64,000 nt of DNA, from assembly GCA_013399015.1 (NCBI GenBank), contig VWZX01010011.1, positions 186,001 to 250,000 on the forward strand, given 5' to 3'. The position numbers and the translations under genes were made by a program. The DNA comes from Galbula dea. Taxonomy: Eukaryota; Chordata; Aves; Piciformes; Galbulidae. The notes beneath the pieces are model-generated. The model was not told the DNA's origin. It saw only the letters and a list, made by a program, of their open reading frames with translations, and made no database searches. This document shows positions 51,828 to 62,140 of this stretch, piece by piece; positions within the stretch are counted from its first letter, which is position 1, and each line of letters starts with the position of its first letter.

Positions 51828-51972
51828 TACAACAGGTTGCCAAGAAAGACAACCTTTGGAGATATTCAAAACCTGACTAGCCACAGCCCTGTGCAACCTC
51901 CTTGATCAAGGACATTGAACTAGATATTTCCAAAGGTACCTTCCAATTATTCTGTGATTTTGTGTTTCTATG
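51828..51972 (+). mobile_element. CR1 LINE 3'-end fragment, diverged
   Basis: Begins 'aacaggttgccaagaaagac', equivalent to the CR1 'ggaacaggttgcccagag' block. It runs through 'attgaactagatatttccaa' and 'aggtaccttccaattattct' and ends in 'ctgtgattttgtgtttctatg', degenerate copies of the terminal octamer. About 145 bp. A second plus-strand CR1 follows 516 bp downstream. Confidence 0.88.
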
Positions 51973-52487
51973 AATGGACAAAATTGCAAACTGGGAAGAA
52001 AGGAAACAGTTATACCTAGAACTGAAATATCACGTTCATAAAGGCAACAGCATGTCACTATAACTGCTGCTCCATTCTTTGAAAATAGAATACAACTAAA
52101 AAGCAAGGGAACTCAAACAGGCTGAAAAATCCTCTGGACATTTTCAGTTTTTAAGAAGATGTTTGTTAATCTCTAACCATAGTGTTTCAAGCAAAAGTAA
52201 TGTTTATATGATACTTACCCCTAAGTATTCCTATTTACTTGGCACCCATTATTCTTTCTGTGAATAAACAGATTTACTACTCTAACTATGTAATATATGT
52301 TGGAGATGTAAATAATGTTCACTATATGGAAACAGGAAATAGCTTTTCTGGAAGCAGTCCATGTTTGATTTGGCCTCTTGTTAGAGCTCACATTAATTCT
52401 TAAATTACAGGCTGAGCACAGATTTGTCCAAGTGATGTACTGAGGAAGGCTAATTTGACAGTATCATAATATCAATGGCTACAATGG

Positions 52488-52888
52488 GTTGTCTGCCTGG
52501 AGAAGAGGAGGAGAGACCAAGGAGATCTTATTGTGGTCTTTCAGTACCTAAAGGGACTTACAGGAAAGATGGGGAGGGACCCTTTATCAGGGACTGTAGT
52601 GATAAGACAAGGGGTAATGGTTTCAAACTGAAAGAGGAGAGATTTAGATTAGGTATTAGGAGGAAATTCCCCGCTGTGAGTGTGGTGAGACAGTGGAACA
52701 GGTTGCCCAGAGAAGTTGTGGATGCCCCAATCCTGGCAGTGTTCAAAGGCAGGTTGGATGAGACCTTGAGCAACCTGGTCTAGTGGAAGGTGTCCCTGCC
52801 CATGACAGGAGGCTTGGAACTAGATGATCTTTAAGGTCCCTCCCAACCCAAACCATTCTGTGATTCTGTTCTGTGATTCTGTGATTCT
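52488..52888 (+). mobile_element. CR1 LINE 3' end, comparatively young
   Basis: About 400 bp of well-preserved CR1. It includes 'ctggagaagaggaggagaga', 'ggaacaggttgcccagagaa' and 'gaactagatgatctttaagg', and terminates in tandem copies of 'ctgtgattctgttctgtgat', the classic CR1 3' repeat. The ORF2 C-terminal frame is still open up to its stop near 52,781. That, together with the clean 3' end, suggests a more recent insertion than its neighbours. Confidence 0.96.
52520..52783 (+). pseudogene. CR1 ORF2 C-terminal tail, frame still open
   Basis: About the last 85 codons of CR1 ORF2 remain in one frame: KTRGNGFKLKEERFRLGIRR and then VVRQWNRLPREVVDAPILAV, ending KGRLDETLSNLV and a TAG stop. This is the region after the reverse-transcriptase domain. 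Without a start, endonuclease or polymerase it cannot act. The lack of stops is evidence of youth and not of function. Confidence 0.88.
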
Positions 52889-55800
52889 TACTGCAAGTGA
52901 TACATAATAGAGGAAGGAAAAATTACTTCCACAGCAGTTTGTTTTCATCTTCTGTTTTCATACTTAATATTGGTCAAGAATATACCTTTAATTTTATTCT
53001 AGAAATACACAAGAGAAAAAAACTTCCTGAAAAAGAGAAAAGAGATTAAGAAAAATAATTCTTACCTATTATGCAGGGGCTATTGATAAGCAGAATAACA
53101 ACTCAAATGACCCATCAGTCAATAAATAATCTGAATAGTCTCTGAATAGAAGTGTATGAGCTTCCATTGTTGAATTAATTCAAAAAAAAGGACAAGTAAA
53201 ATGAGAATGGCACAAGCATCTAACACAGACACTTGTTACTTCATTTAAGTGTCTGCATACACAAGATGTCATCACTTCCAAAACCTTTACATGAGACAGC
53301 CAAATAATTCAGGCACTTTGGAAAAGCTCATCAGCTTGTTCAAGCTCATAAAGGATACTTTGAAATGTATTGGCCAGAACTTCCTCAGACTGAGGTGTAT
53401 TTAAGAGTATTTATGCTTTTTAAATGCTTTTCCCTATTTCTCACCCTCAGATATGCTACAGGGTACACATTGTCCAATTTGCATTTAAAAACCAGTTTTC
53501 ACTTGATATAGTTCCCACAATAAAATGATGAACTAAGTCAGTTCAATATCTTTGCTATAATTTCCTTTTGAGAAAAATGTGCAATGAGCATGAGACTGAT
53601 GCCACACCAAAAATACATTACTACAAGAAGCTGCAGCAGAGATGTTGATCTTGTTCTAAACACAAATAATTTACTGAATCCCCAAATGTAGCTTAGCAAC
53701 ATAGGATCATAAAATAATAGATGTGAATACTGGAAAAAACCCCAAAATTTATAAGAAGATTAAACTAGAAGGACAGCGAGATTGTAAGGCAAATCAGATT
53801 AATTTGCTCAGGATAATTACTGTCTGCTAATTATGAGATCAACATCAGAGGCAATTCTGTGATCATTTGTAGTATGGACATGCACTTTTGAACTTTTTTT
53901 GAACCTTTGTTTATTGTTGTATTTTGGGTGGAATCCGCTAAAAACAGGAACTGGAAGTGGTTGGATCAAGGTTTGAATGCAGTTTAAAAAGAAACAGCTC
54001 AAGACCAAAAGTATGAATCCTAATGTTTTCCAATCCTGAGATCATGCTTTTAAGATGAAGTGAGACTTTGATGTAGTAAATAGTTCATTTTGCTTAACAG
54101 CTTACCAGTGGCCCAATTAAAGACAGAAGATTGTTCATATTTGTCAGCTCAGATGTGCCTGTGTGGTTTATATAGTTGGGGCATTTGTAGCTGACTTTGA
54201 CTTCAGAAATAGAACAAAAAATAGCATAGCTATTTCAGCTGCATGGAGATCCAAATGTAGATGCTGGTTTCATAGCTTAGGCCCTTATCCACTTGGAAAA
54301 TCTATTTTATTATCTATTCTACTTCTAAATTTGTAGATAAATTATTATTTCTTTTGGCTGCATTAAAGATTATGGAAAATGACAGAGAGATTGGGATATT
54401 GATTTATCTTCAGTTGTCATTTTCATCATAGCTTTAAAGAACTCCAAATCACAAGACATCCAGTAATTCTATTTAAAAACTTTATGATGTCTCCCTATTC
54501 CATTGCTTCAGATATAAATTTTCCTTTGAGAAAACTGTAGCAGCTTTTTAATAAGACTATGTCAACCTGTGGTGCAATATATCAGTTCTTTTAGGCTTGT
54601 TTGAATTACGTTACTTTAGATAGATCATCTGGAGAAGTTTTTAAGGAAATCTTAAAATATGAGGATGTTAATCTAATGAAACATGTGAGATGGAAAGTTT
54701 AGATCCAGATTTGAGGTTTTAAAATTGATCTGGTGGTCCCTTTTAGGATTATAGACAGAAATATTCCTGTTAAAAGTACTGAAGGAATTGCTGCCTAATT
54801 GTGACTAAGGAAAATCTTTAATAGTGTGTATGTGTCCATGCAAGAGGGAATATGATTTTTCCCTTATTGCTAATTCTGTTCTCTTCCTCCCAGTGCAAGA
54901 GCTGAATCAGCACACTGCTCACCCATTAGGTACTAAGTTTAAGTATTTGTGGATGAAAACAACTAAAACAGCTCTTCCCTCTGGCAGAGGCTTTTTTTTT
55001 CTTTTGGAATGTTATCACAGAAAGACTCAGAGCTAGAATGTTAGCTCTACCACTTTAATGGTGGTTTTTAACTATTGTGCAGAAAAGTGATTTTTCTAAA
55101 ATAAATTTCAAAACCAGGCCAAATTAAAGGGGTATGAGTGTTGTATGTTGAGCAGATGTATGATGAGTAGATGGCTGATTCTCATCTTGTCATGGACTCA
55201 ATTCAACAGTTGTTAGCTCCCACGGGGAGCTAAGGTCCAAATATTTTTTTGTAGATCAATACATGGCAGTGCTGCTCCTCCTTGGCATCTGTCTGTTGTT
55301 GCTAGAGTGCAGATACTTCTCATTTTAGTAAAGCTTGTCTTTTTATGACCAGTAAAATCCTTTCTGCACAGTCATCTCCAGCTTTCCTGTCCTGTGTTCC
55401 CTAAATGAATGCCATCTTGTAAAACAAAGCATAGAACCACACAAAAATACACCTGTAAGAGCTAAAATTACCTTTAGCAAAACCAGAACCGGATTCTTTT
55501 CTGTTGCAACTGATCATTAGAGGTTGAATAGTACATTTTAGAAGTTATAAAATACTTGGAATCACTTTCTTTTTCTACTTCTCATTTAAGATGCTTTCTT
55601 TCTGTGTCCAAAACAGCGGACAAAAGAAAATCAGATAGTCTATTAGATGGCTGGAGAAGAAACTGAATATTATCTAGTATGAAGTGCTGAAGAATTATAG
55701 CCAGAATTTGGCATATGGCTTACCTCTAATTCCCGTATGCATTATTTTGTTAACATATATATACTACTGTCATTATAATTCATTATGAATTAGAAAAGTG

Positions 55801-56269
55801 AAGGAAACTCATCCAAAACTAAATGGGAAGAGCAGCAAGTGAGAAGGGAATCTGAATTGCTGACAAACTGGGACAAGTAATGACTGTGGCATGGTCACTA
55901 ATGCAGGCTGAAATAAGGTGCTTGTCCTGTTTTTAGGGAAGAGGGGGAATTGATGATAAGATCTGGAGCCAGCACAGTCTGCGCATCTGCTAAGTGGTTC
56001 AAATGCAGCAGAAACTGATTACAGGACTTCTTTCTATATATTCTTAAAAGGAGAAAAGACCTTGAGGCAATTCAGTGAAGCCTCAGAGTAAACCTGGCAA
56101 CATATGATGCTGTGCCACGAATTTAAGCCAGAGAGTCTACTTCTAGTGGATAATGGGTTTTTTGGATTTCTAGACCTGTTCAGTCTTTCATAGCCTCACT
56201 AAAATCCTTTAGAAAAGTACCCAAGTACTGAAACATAAAGAGTTTCTATCTAATATCAGATTTCTGCTT
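52889..56269. other. Unique noncoding DNA, no gene seen
   Basis: AT-rich sequence with no recognised repeat or exon. A stretch near 53702-53750 resembles the edge of an old CR1 tail, but too weakly to call. Confidence 0.55.
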
Positions 56270-56870
56270 AATCGCCCTTAACAGTCGAGAAATCGACATA
56301 GCAGCCGGTAGGTCCCAGCGGCAGACCGGGATTTCGGATGCTTTCTGTCTCCCTCGGGCAGATAAGCTTCCAGTAGCGAAGAAGCCCCGAGCAGCGACTA
56401 GCCGGGACCCGGTTCCGCCTTCTCTGGCGAGGGAGGCGAGGACAGGTGTGGGCGGTGCCACTATTTAAACAACCGAGGAGGGCAGGGTTCTGGGATTTCT
56501 GCGCTCCGAGGAAGGGCGGCTAGGGAGCGGCGTGAGTCCTGTGGTGAGTGTTGCTGCAGCCTGCGAGATCAGCCTCTTGTAAACATCCAGGCATGGTTGT
56601 AACTCCGTTGAGAGATGTTGTTAGAAAAACTGTGAGCACCCAGACAGAGGCCCCTCGGAAAAGTGCGTGTCTAGACCCCTGGCTGCAGAGACTGACGGAG
56701 CCTGGCATTTGCAATGGAGGGAGTGGAGACAACACCTGTGTGAGAGGGGAACAGATGAGTGATCTGCTCAGTATGGTGGCTGTATATGTATAGTACCAAG
56801 AGGAAGAGAAAAGAGAACCCTAACTGAGGGAAATTTGGTGATGTGAGTTGAACTATCTCTGAGGCCACAA
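56270..56870 (+). mobile_element. CR1 LINE 5' end: CpG-rich leader plus start of ORF1, 3' part missing
   Basis: From about 56270 the DNA turns abruptly GC- and CpG-rich (to about 56530), while the flanks are AT-rich. A TATTTAAA box-like sequence at about 56462 lies about 130 bp before an ATG at 56593. The ATG opens a frame related to CR1 ORF1 and to the copy at 25.3 kb. Both leaders share an 'actagggaggggagcg'/'gctagggagcggcg' type block before the ORF. Similarity ends around 56800-56870, and no ORF2 or 3' end follows. A minus-strand CR1 starts 94 bp later. The leader assignment rests on the ORF1 link and is less certain than the tails. Confidence 0.68.
56593..56793 (+). pseudogene. CR1 ORF1 N-terminus, truncated
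   Basis: The ATG frame reads MVVTPLRDVVRKTVSTQTEA, then a tryptophan-containing stretch (LDPWLQRLTEP), then CVRGEQMSDLLSMVAVYV and a stop. It aligns with the 25.3 kb relic: VRKxV near residue 10, a QTE-type motif, WLQ, and a Cys-x-x-x-Gln-Met-x-x-Leu-Leu block. In this copy the coding sequence departs just where the coiled coil should begin, so only about 65 residues remain. The start codon and the first 60 codons are intact, so it is better preserved than the other copy. The protein would be a fragment with no expected function. Confidence 0.68.
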
Positions 56871-56963
56871 TAAAGCATGGAGTTTCAGGGTTTCTATTCC
56901 CAAAGCAAACGAGTGGAGATTCAGGTGGAGCCAGGCACCATGCCTCAGGGTGTGGACTGTACC

Positions 56964-57455
56964 ACTGAATTACAGAACAGTAGGGGTTGGAATGGAGCTA
57001 TGGGGATCATCTGGTCCAACTCCTTGTTAAAGCAAAGTCACTCACAGCAGGTTGCCCAGGATCACCTACAGGTGCCTTTGGAATCTCTCTGGAGAAGGAA
57101 ACTCCACAACCTCTCTGGCCAGCCTGGGCCAGGGCTCTGCCACTCTCACAGGAAACAAGTTTCTCCTCCTGTTCAGGTGGAACCTCCTGGGTTCCAGCTT
57201 GTGCCCAGTGCCCCTTGGCCTGTCCCTGGTCACCACTGAGCAGAGTCTGGCCCCATCCTCTTGCCCCCAGCCTTTAGCTCTTGCTCAGCATTGATCAGAT
57301 CCCCTCTGGGTCTGCTCTTCTGCAGAAGAGCTCCAGCCCCAGGGCTCTCAGCCTTTCCTCCTCCCAGAGATGCTCCAGTCCCCTCAGCATCTTCCTAGCT
57401 TTTGCTGGACTCTCTCAAGTAGTTCCTTGCCTCTCTTTAGCTGGGGAGCCCACAA
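56964..57455 (-). mobile_element. CR1 LINE 3' end, inverted relative to the 63.4 kb copy
   Basis: The complement of the same CR1 3' subfamily as at 44.4 and 63.4 kb. Clear blocks include 'gcctttggaatctctctgga', 'aactccacaacctctctggc', 'ggaacctcctgggttccagc' and 'tgatcagatcccctctgggt'. About 490 bp. The 3' terminus is at 56964 and the 5' truncation point near 57455, at 'ggggagcccacaaggc'. Over about 80 bp near the 3' end it is almost identical to the 63.4 kb copy. Confidence 0.95.
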
Positions 57456-58609
57456 GGCTTTGCTTTAGGTGAGTTCTGTACTTACAGGTTATCATGCTTC
57501 CTGGCCTCATCTGCATCAAAGAATATAAAAAATATACTCATTAAACAATATTAATTGCTAGTTAAGTTATCAACATCAGCTGTTTAAACCAAATCTTGCA
57601 GAATTTGATAACATTGCTCTTTATGAGAGAAATGTTATTAATTTTGATTTTTGTTTTCTTTACATAAAAAGATTTATTCAGAAATGTTTCTACTTGCTTT
57701 GTGCTCAGATGAAAGATGGTATAGATTGTGAAAGAAGTGTACAGCTGCATTTTTAAACATGTCTAAAGAAAGCAGCCATTTCTTGCTATGTTTTCTTGTG
57801 TTTTATGAAATATCCTTTTTTCTACATTCAGAAAATTCGAATGATGTCTGTATTCTACCTTAAATGGAAGGTAGAACTCAGTTTAATGGAAACAGGCTTC
57901 TGTTTTTAACAGTTACCTACAGTATGGCACTTCCTTCCCTTTTTATCTCTTGGGAAAAAAACACAATGTTTAATTTTGATGCAAATTTTGGGGTGAGTCT
58001 ATTACAAACAAAGCCATAAATAAACATGCCAAACTGTCAGTATATCATTGTTTTCCTAATCACAAAACTGCATTTCAGTTGCTTCTGATTGCTGTTGTTA
58101 TAAATTGTACAGAATTTGGAAACATCAATTAATTTTGAACAGTTAGAAATTTTAAAATGCTTCTTTTTAAACTTCGGATTTTTGTAAGCTGTCATCTTCT
58201 GTTTGAACTTCAAAATTTATTCTTCCAAAAAGAAATCTGAAGAATAATAGAAACATTAGGGCTTTCCAAGAATTTGTCAGTTATTTTTAGATACGTTGTA
58301 AATTAAAATTCACCCATGACTGACTGGAATTAGCCAATGCTCCGAGTAGCTGTAGCTAAATTAAGCACCTAGTGTCTTTTTTTCTGGTGTGTTTTATGAA
58401 AAGGTCAGACAAGTCTGGTTGCATTGCATATCTGGTGTCTTGAGATTTCTCTAGTACTTTGCTGCTAGTACTTGACTATCATTTCTGTGGTTTGCTTGTA
58501 CTTCACCTTACCTTTTTCATACCTTCATACTTTTCTAAGCTGCAGAGAACGTCTCTGCAACTCAAAAACATTCATCTTTAAACTGCTTAAAAAATGTAAT
58601 AACAACAAC
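57456..58609. other. Unique noncoding DNA, no gene seen
   Basis: AT-rich, no recognised repeat or exon. I looked for the missing remainder of the plus-strand CR1 whose 5' end is at 56.3 kb and did not find it here. Confidence 0.55.
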
Positions 58610-58720
58610 ATGTAGATGTGGTGCCTGAGGACATGGTTTAGTGGTGAGCATGGTAGTGTTCGGTGGACAGTTGGACTCGATGATCTCAGAGGTCATTTCC
58701 AACCATAATCATTCTATGTT
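58610..58720 (+). mobile_element. CR1 LINE, short 3'-end fragment
   Basis: 'gaggacatggtttagtggtg' followed by 'acagttggactcgatgatct' and 'tttccaaccataatcattct' is the 3' end of a common avian CR1 subfamily. About 110 bp. It abuts, tail first, a minus-strand CR1 that starts about 20 bp later. It has the same subfamily type as the minus-strand copy at 39.7 kb. Confidence 0.92.
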
Positions 58721-58741
58721 TTATACTTCTAATAAAAGGTT

Positions 58742-59900
58742 TTGAAAATGCCTCTAGCTGTTGCATTTCAGCTGCAGGAGAACAGGTTTATGGAGACATG
58801 GGTACAGACAACCTGCAGAGATGTTGGGGTAGATAAGGAATCTCATCAGCCTTTTGTTGTCTTTGTACTTAAGAAAGTCTCTCTTGTTATCTTTGACACC
58901 CCTGACAAGATTCAGTTCCATTTGGGTTTTGGCTTTCCTAACTTTATCCCTAGGCACTTGGACAATGTCTCTGTAATTCTCCCAGCTTACCCATCCTTGC
59001 TTCCACCCTCTGTATGCTCTGTCTTTGTGTCTGAGTTTGGCCACGAGCTTCTTGTTCATCCTGCAGGCATTTTTGCTCATTCCCACTTGGTGAGATGAAC
59101 TTCAGCAGAGCTTGAACTAGGTGATAATCGAATGCTTTCTTGGGCCTCTGTTCCCTCCAGGACCTTATCTCACAGTACTCTTTCAAGCAGAATTTTGAAG
59201 ATGCTACAGTCTACTCTCCTGAAGTACAGACCTTGGTTTTTACACTCCTCTCTTTCCCAAGGATTCTGAACTCCACCATCATTTGGACACTGAAACCAGA
59301 AGGAAAGCTGTCTCTGACCTTCATATGGCCAACAAAGCCCTTGTTTGTGAGCATGAGGTCCTTCTTGTCTCCTCTTTCACTTGCTGGAGGAGGTAGGTTT
59401 TGATGCACCTTGACGTTCTTTCAGGGAATCTCCTGGATGTCCTGCTGTGTGGTCCTTCCAGCAGCTATTAGGGTGATCAAAGTCTCCCATGAGGACCAGA
59501 GCCTGTAAACATGAGCTTCTCCTATCTGTCTATCTATTAAAGTTCATCTCACCTCATCCACTTGTCCTTCCTGGGCAGGCAGCCTGTAGGAGACACTCAC
59601 TATAATGTCCACCCCTTTTACCTGTCTTCTCTTTAATGCTAATCCATAAGCTCTCATCTGGTTCCTCATCTATCCCCAGTGCATCTCCATGCACCCTAGC
59701 TGCCCTCTCACAAAAAGGGCAACTCCCTGTCCTCCTTTTCCCATCCTGGCCTTCCTGAAGAGCCTGTATCCCTACACTGCAACACTCCAACCACAGGAGC
59801 CATCCTATCACATCCCCACATCTCCCAACAGGATCGTAGCCCTGCCATTGCACAGACTGAGACAATAGGTGCTGTAGTGCATCTGTTGGGCCTCCAGTCA
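58742..59900 (-). mobile_element. CR1 LINE internal ORF2 segment, both ends missing
   Basis: About 1.16 kb of the coding body of CR1 in minus orientation, from the endonuclease domain to the linker before the reverse transcriptase. The 3' UTR, terminal repeat and polymerase are absent at 58742, and the 5' UTR and ORF1 are absent beyond about 59900. A CR1 that lacks its own 3' end must have lost it after insertion, by deletion or recombination. Boundaries are judged from where the translated similarity stops. Confidence 0.93.
58754..59900 (-). pseudogene. CR1 ORF2 endonuclease-to-linker remnant
   Basis: Read from 59900 leftward on the minus strand. The first part is an endonuclease segment with ALGIDEEPDESLWISIKEKT. 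Next comes LMLTNKGFVGHMKVRDSF and MVEFRILGKERSVKTKV, the C-terminal half of the apurinic-like endonuclease. The linker follows with DYHLVQALLKFISPSGNEQ. Last come KLVAKLRHKDRAYRGWKQGW and QMELNLVRGVKDNKRDFLKY just before the reverse transcriptase. The domain normally nicks target DNA to prime reverse transcription. Several frameshifts divide it, and the conserved TETW segment expected near the beginning is not readable, so it is inactive. Confidence 0.92.
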
Positions 59901-61891
59901 GATATATTAAATCAATCATATAGATTCCATATATTTCAGCATCAATCATCTCAGTAGTCACTGAAACATATAAGACACCTTTCCATCTTCTTCAGGCTGT
60001 CTCCTTTTTTTTTTCCTCCTCTATTAAGATTCATTGCTGTAGCTGTGACATTTTATGGGTCTTCATCTACTTATCAACACTTACTTGGCCTATCCCAGAG
60101 GTACATTTAGCTCCTATTTATAACAAAAGGTGTGTATATATTCCCACTCCTTTTTAACTGTTAATGATGTGCTACATTTCTCTTGTAAAATTATATTTGA
60201 TGAGGATTCAGCTTACCACACTTGAAGTGGGGGAAAATCTGTTAAAATACCCTTATATTTTTATACTTGCTATTCATCTTGGATATTATGACTTCACAAT
60301 AAATATATGAAAAAAAAAAACCCACCATTAATCTCTCCTGGGGAAGAAGACGACATTGGCTTTCCAAGGCAACTAAGTAGTGACAGATTTGGGTTGTTTG
60401 GCTCATCTTTTGTTTACCATGCAGTTTAAGATATTGAACTATGTGATTATTTCCTAAAATATAATCTCCTACAATTACCTTTCATTGTCAGTGCAGGAGG
60501 AAACATGGTCATTCCACCTAAGGAGTTACTAAGAGAATTACCTGTATTTTAAAGAAAGTTAAATTCATCTCTTCCTGAAAAGGTCGTTTTTTTTTTTTCC
60601 AGTTGCCTTTTATCTTTCTGCAGTTTTCCATTAGAAAGTAAAATAACATTTTCTACCTCTGTTAGATACCACAATCCAGGAAAGCATTGCTACACCCTAG
60701 ATTTCATTAGGATTAAATTTTCTTTCTCTTCTCTTCTGGTTTTACTGAAAACTGTTAAGTCACCTACGAGTAAAAACATAAGCACAAGTTGGGTGTCACT
60801 TGGGATAATTAGATCACTGCCTCTTTTGTTTCCTATCTTAAAAAAATTCTGAATTAACAATTTAAACAAGGTTTACTGAGGTTAATCTACTGCACATTTT
60901 GAGAGACAAAAAGCTGAGATAATTACTAATGACTTCTAACAATGCAGAAATCAAAATGGCGCAGCAAGTTTTCCTTCCTTTTAGTATTTTAGTATACAGT
61001 CTAGCTAGCCAGAGTTTTGGGGGTTTGAACAGATGAATAAAAGGGGTTTACTTTTTTTTTTTCCCTTTCTTCTGGCACAAGCCAGAACATCATAGTTGTA
61101 TGTATTAGATGGTATAACTAAAGGCACCAAGCCCAAGAGACTTTTACAAATCATTTGGCTCAACGAAGTGTTCTAAAAAGAATATTTCAGGATGTAGATT
61201 TCCATACAGCACATGCCCATCAGCTTCAGTTGATTCTGGTTGCATGGGAAACTGACATCTTAGATGTGTATGTATGATATATGTCTGTGTACAGTACAGA
61301 GTATATGTATATATACAATGTGTATACAGAGAATTTGCAGCAGGACTGGAAGGCCATATCAACTCTCTTGCCCACTTTCCCAAAAAAAGGTCCATTTTCT
61401 TAGTGAATGCTAGTAAAATGTGGCCTCTCTATCCCCAGAGTGTAGTGATTTTAATATAAAAGCCAGTGATCCATTGGGAGCCAGAGCAAGAGTCTTCCTA
61501 AAATTTTGTGTGCCAGGACTTTGGCATGGCTGGTTTCCAATACAATGAGTACCAGACTTCTTTTACTTCTCTTGGCAAATGATTCAGCAGTTAAAATCTC
61601 TCTGTTAGGAAACTTTCTCTGATAACTTCATTTTCTTAGGTTTTTAAATAAGCCCATTGGTCCTATTATGTCTTAGTACATAAAAGTCTTAACAACTGTC
61701 AGTCAAAAGATGAGAAACTGGGACAATGTGACACGAGTGAATTTGCTGAAGAAAATGAAAGAGGTGCAAAACCATGAAGGCTATTGTTTGAGATCTTTCA
61801 AGCCTTTTGTTTTTTAAGTTTCCCAAAAGTGTATGAATCTAGGCATGAGCTTATTTGCTCTTCTGAATCTAGGTAAGCTTTGAACTGTGAG
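59901..61891. other. Unique noncoding DNA, no gene seen
   Basis: AT-rich, with a T run at 60587-60598, another at 61052-61061, and TATA/TGTA-rich sequence at 61265-61330. No exon recognised. Confidence 0.55.
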
Positions 61892-62140
61892 CTTGAAGAA
61901 AGGGAGATTTAGACTAGATACAACGAAGACATTTTTGATAGTGAGGGTAGTAAGACACTGGCCCAGGTTGCCCAGAGAGGTGGTAGATGTCCCATCCCTG
62001 GAATCATTCCAGGTCAGGTTGTCTAGGGCTCTGAGCAGCCTGATCTAGTTGGAGATGTCCCTGCTGACTGCAGGAGGGTTGAACTAGATGACCTTGAAAG
62101 GTCCCTTCCAACCCAAAAATGTCTGTGAGTCTATGATTCT
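61892..62140 (+). mobile_element. CR1 LINE 3' end
   Basis: Contains 'ggcccaggttgcccagagag', 'cctgctgactgcaggagggt' and 'gaactagatgaccttgaaag', and ends 'tctgtgagtctatgattct'. About 250 bp. It is of the same subfamily as the minus-strand fragment at 46.7 kb. The absence of a complete ORF2 tail and a few small deletions suggest intermediate age. Confidence 0.95.

Noticed and set aside
53702..53760. Possible CR1 3' edge ('ggatcataaaataatag')
   Set aside because: Only the first 20 bp resemble a CR1 terminus. The following 'ggaagggacc'-type block is missing.
58610..59900. Twin-priming inversion within one CR1 insertion
   Set aside because: In twin priming the inverted segment lies upstream of the 3' end. 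Here the opposite-strand segment lies downstream of the octamer tail.
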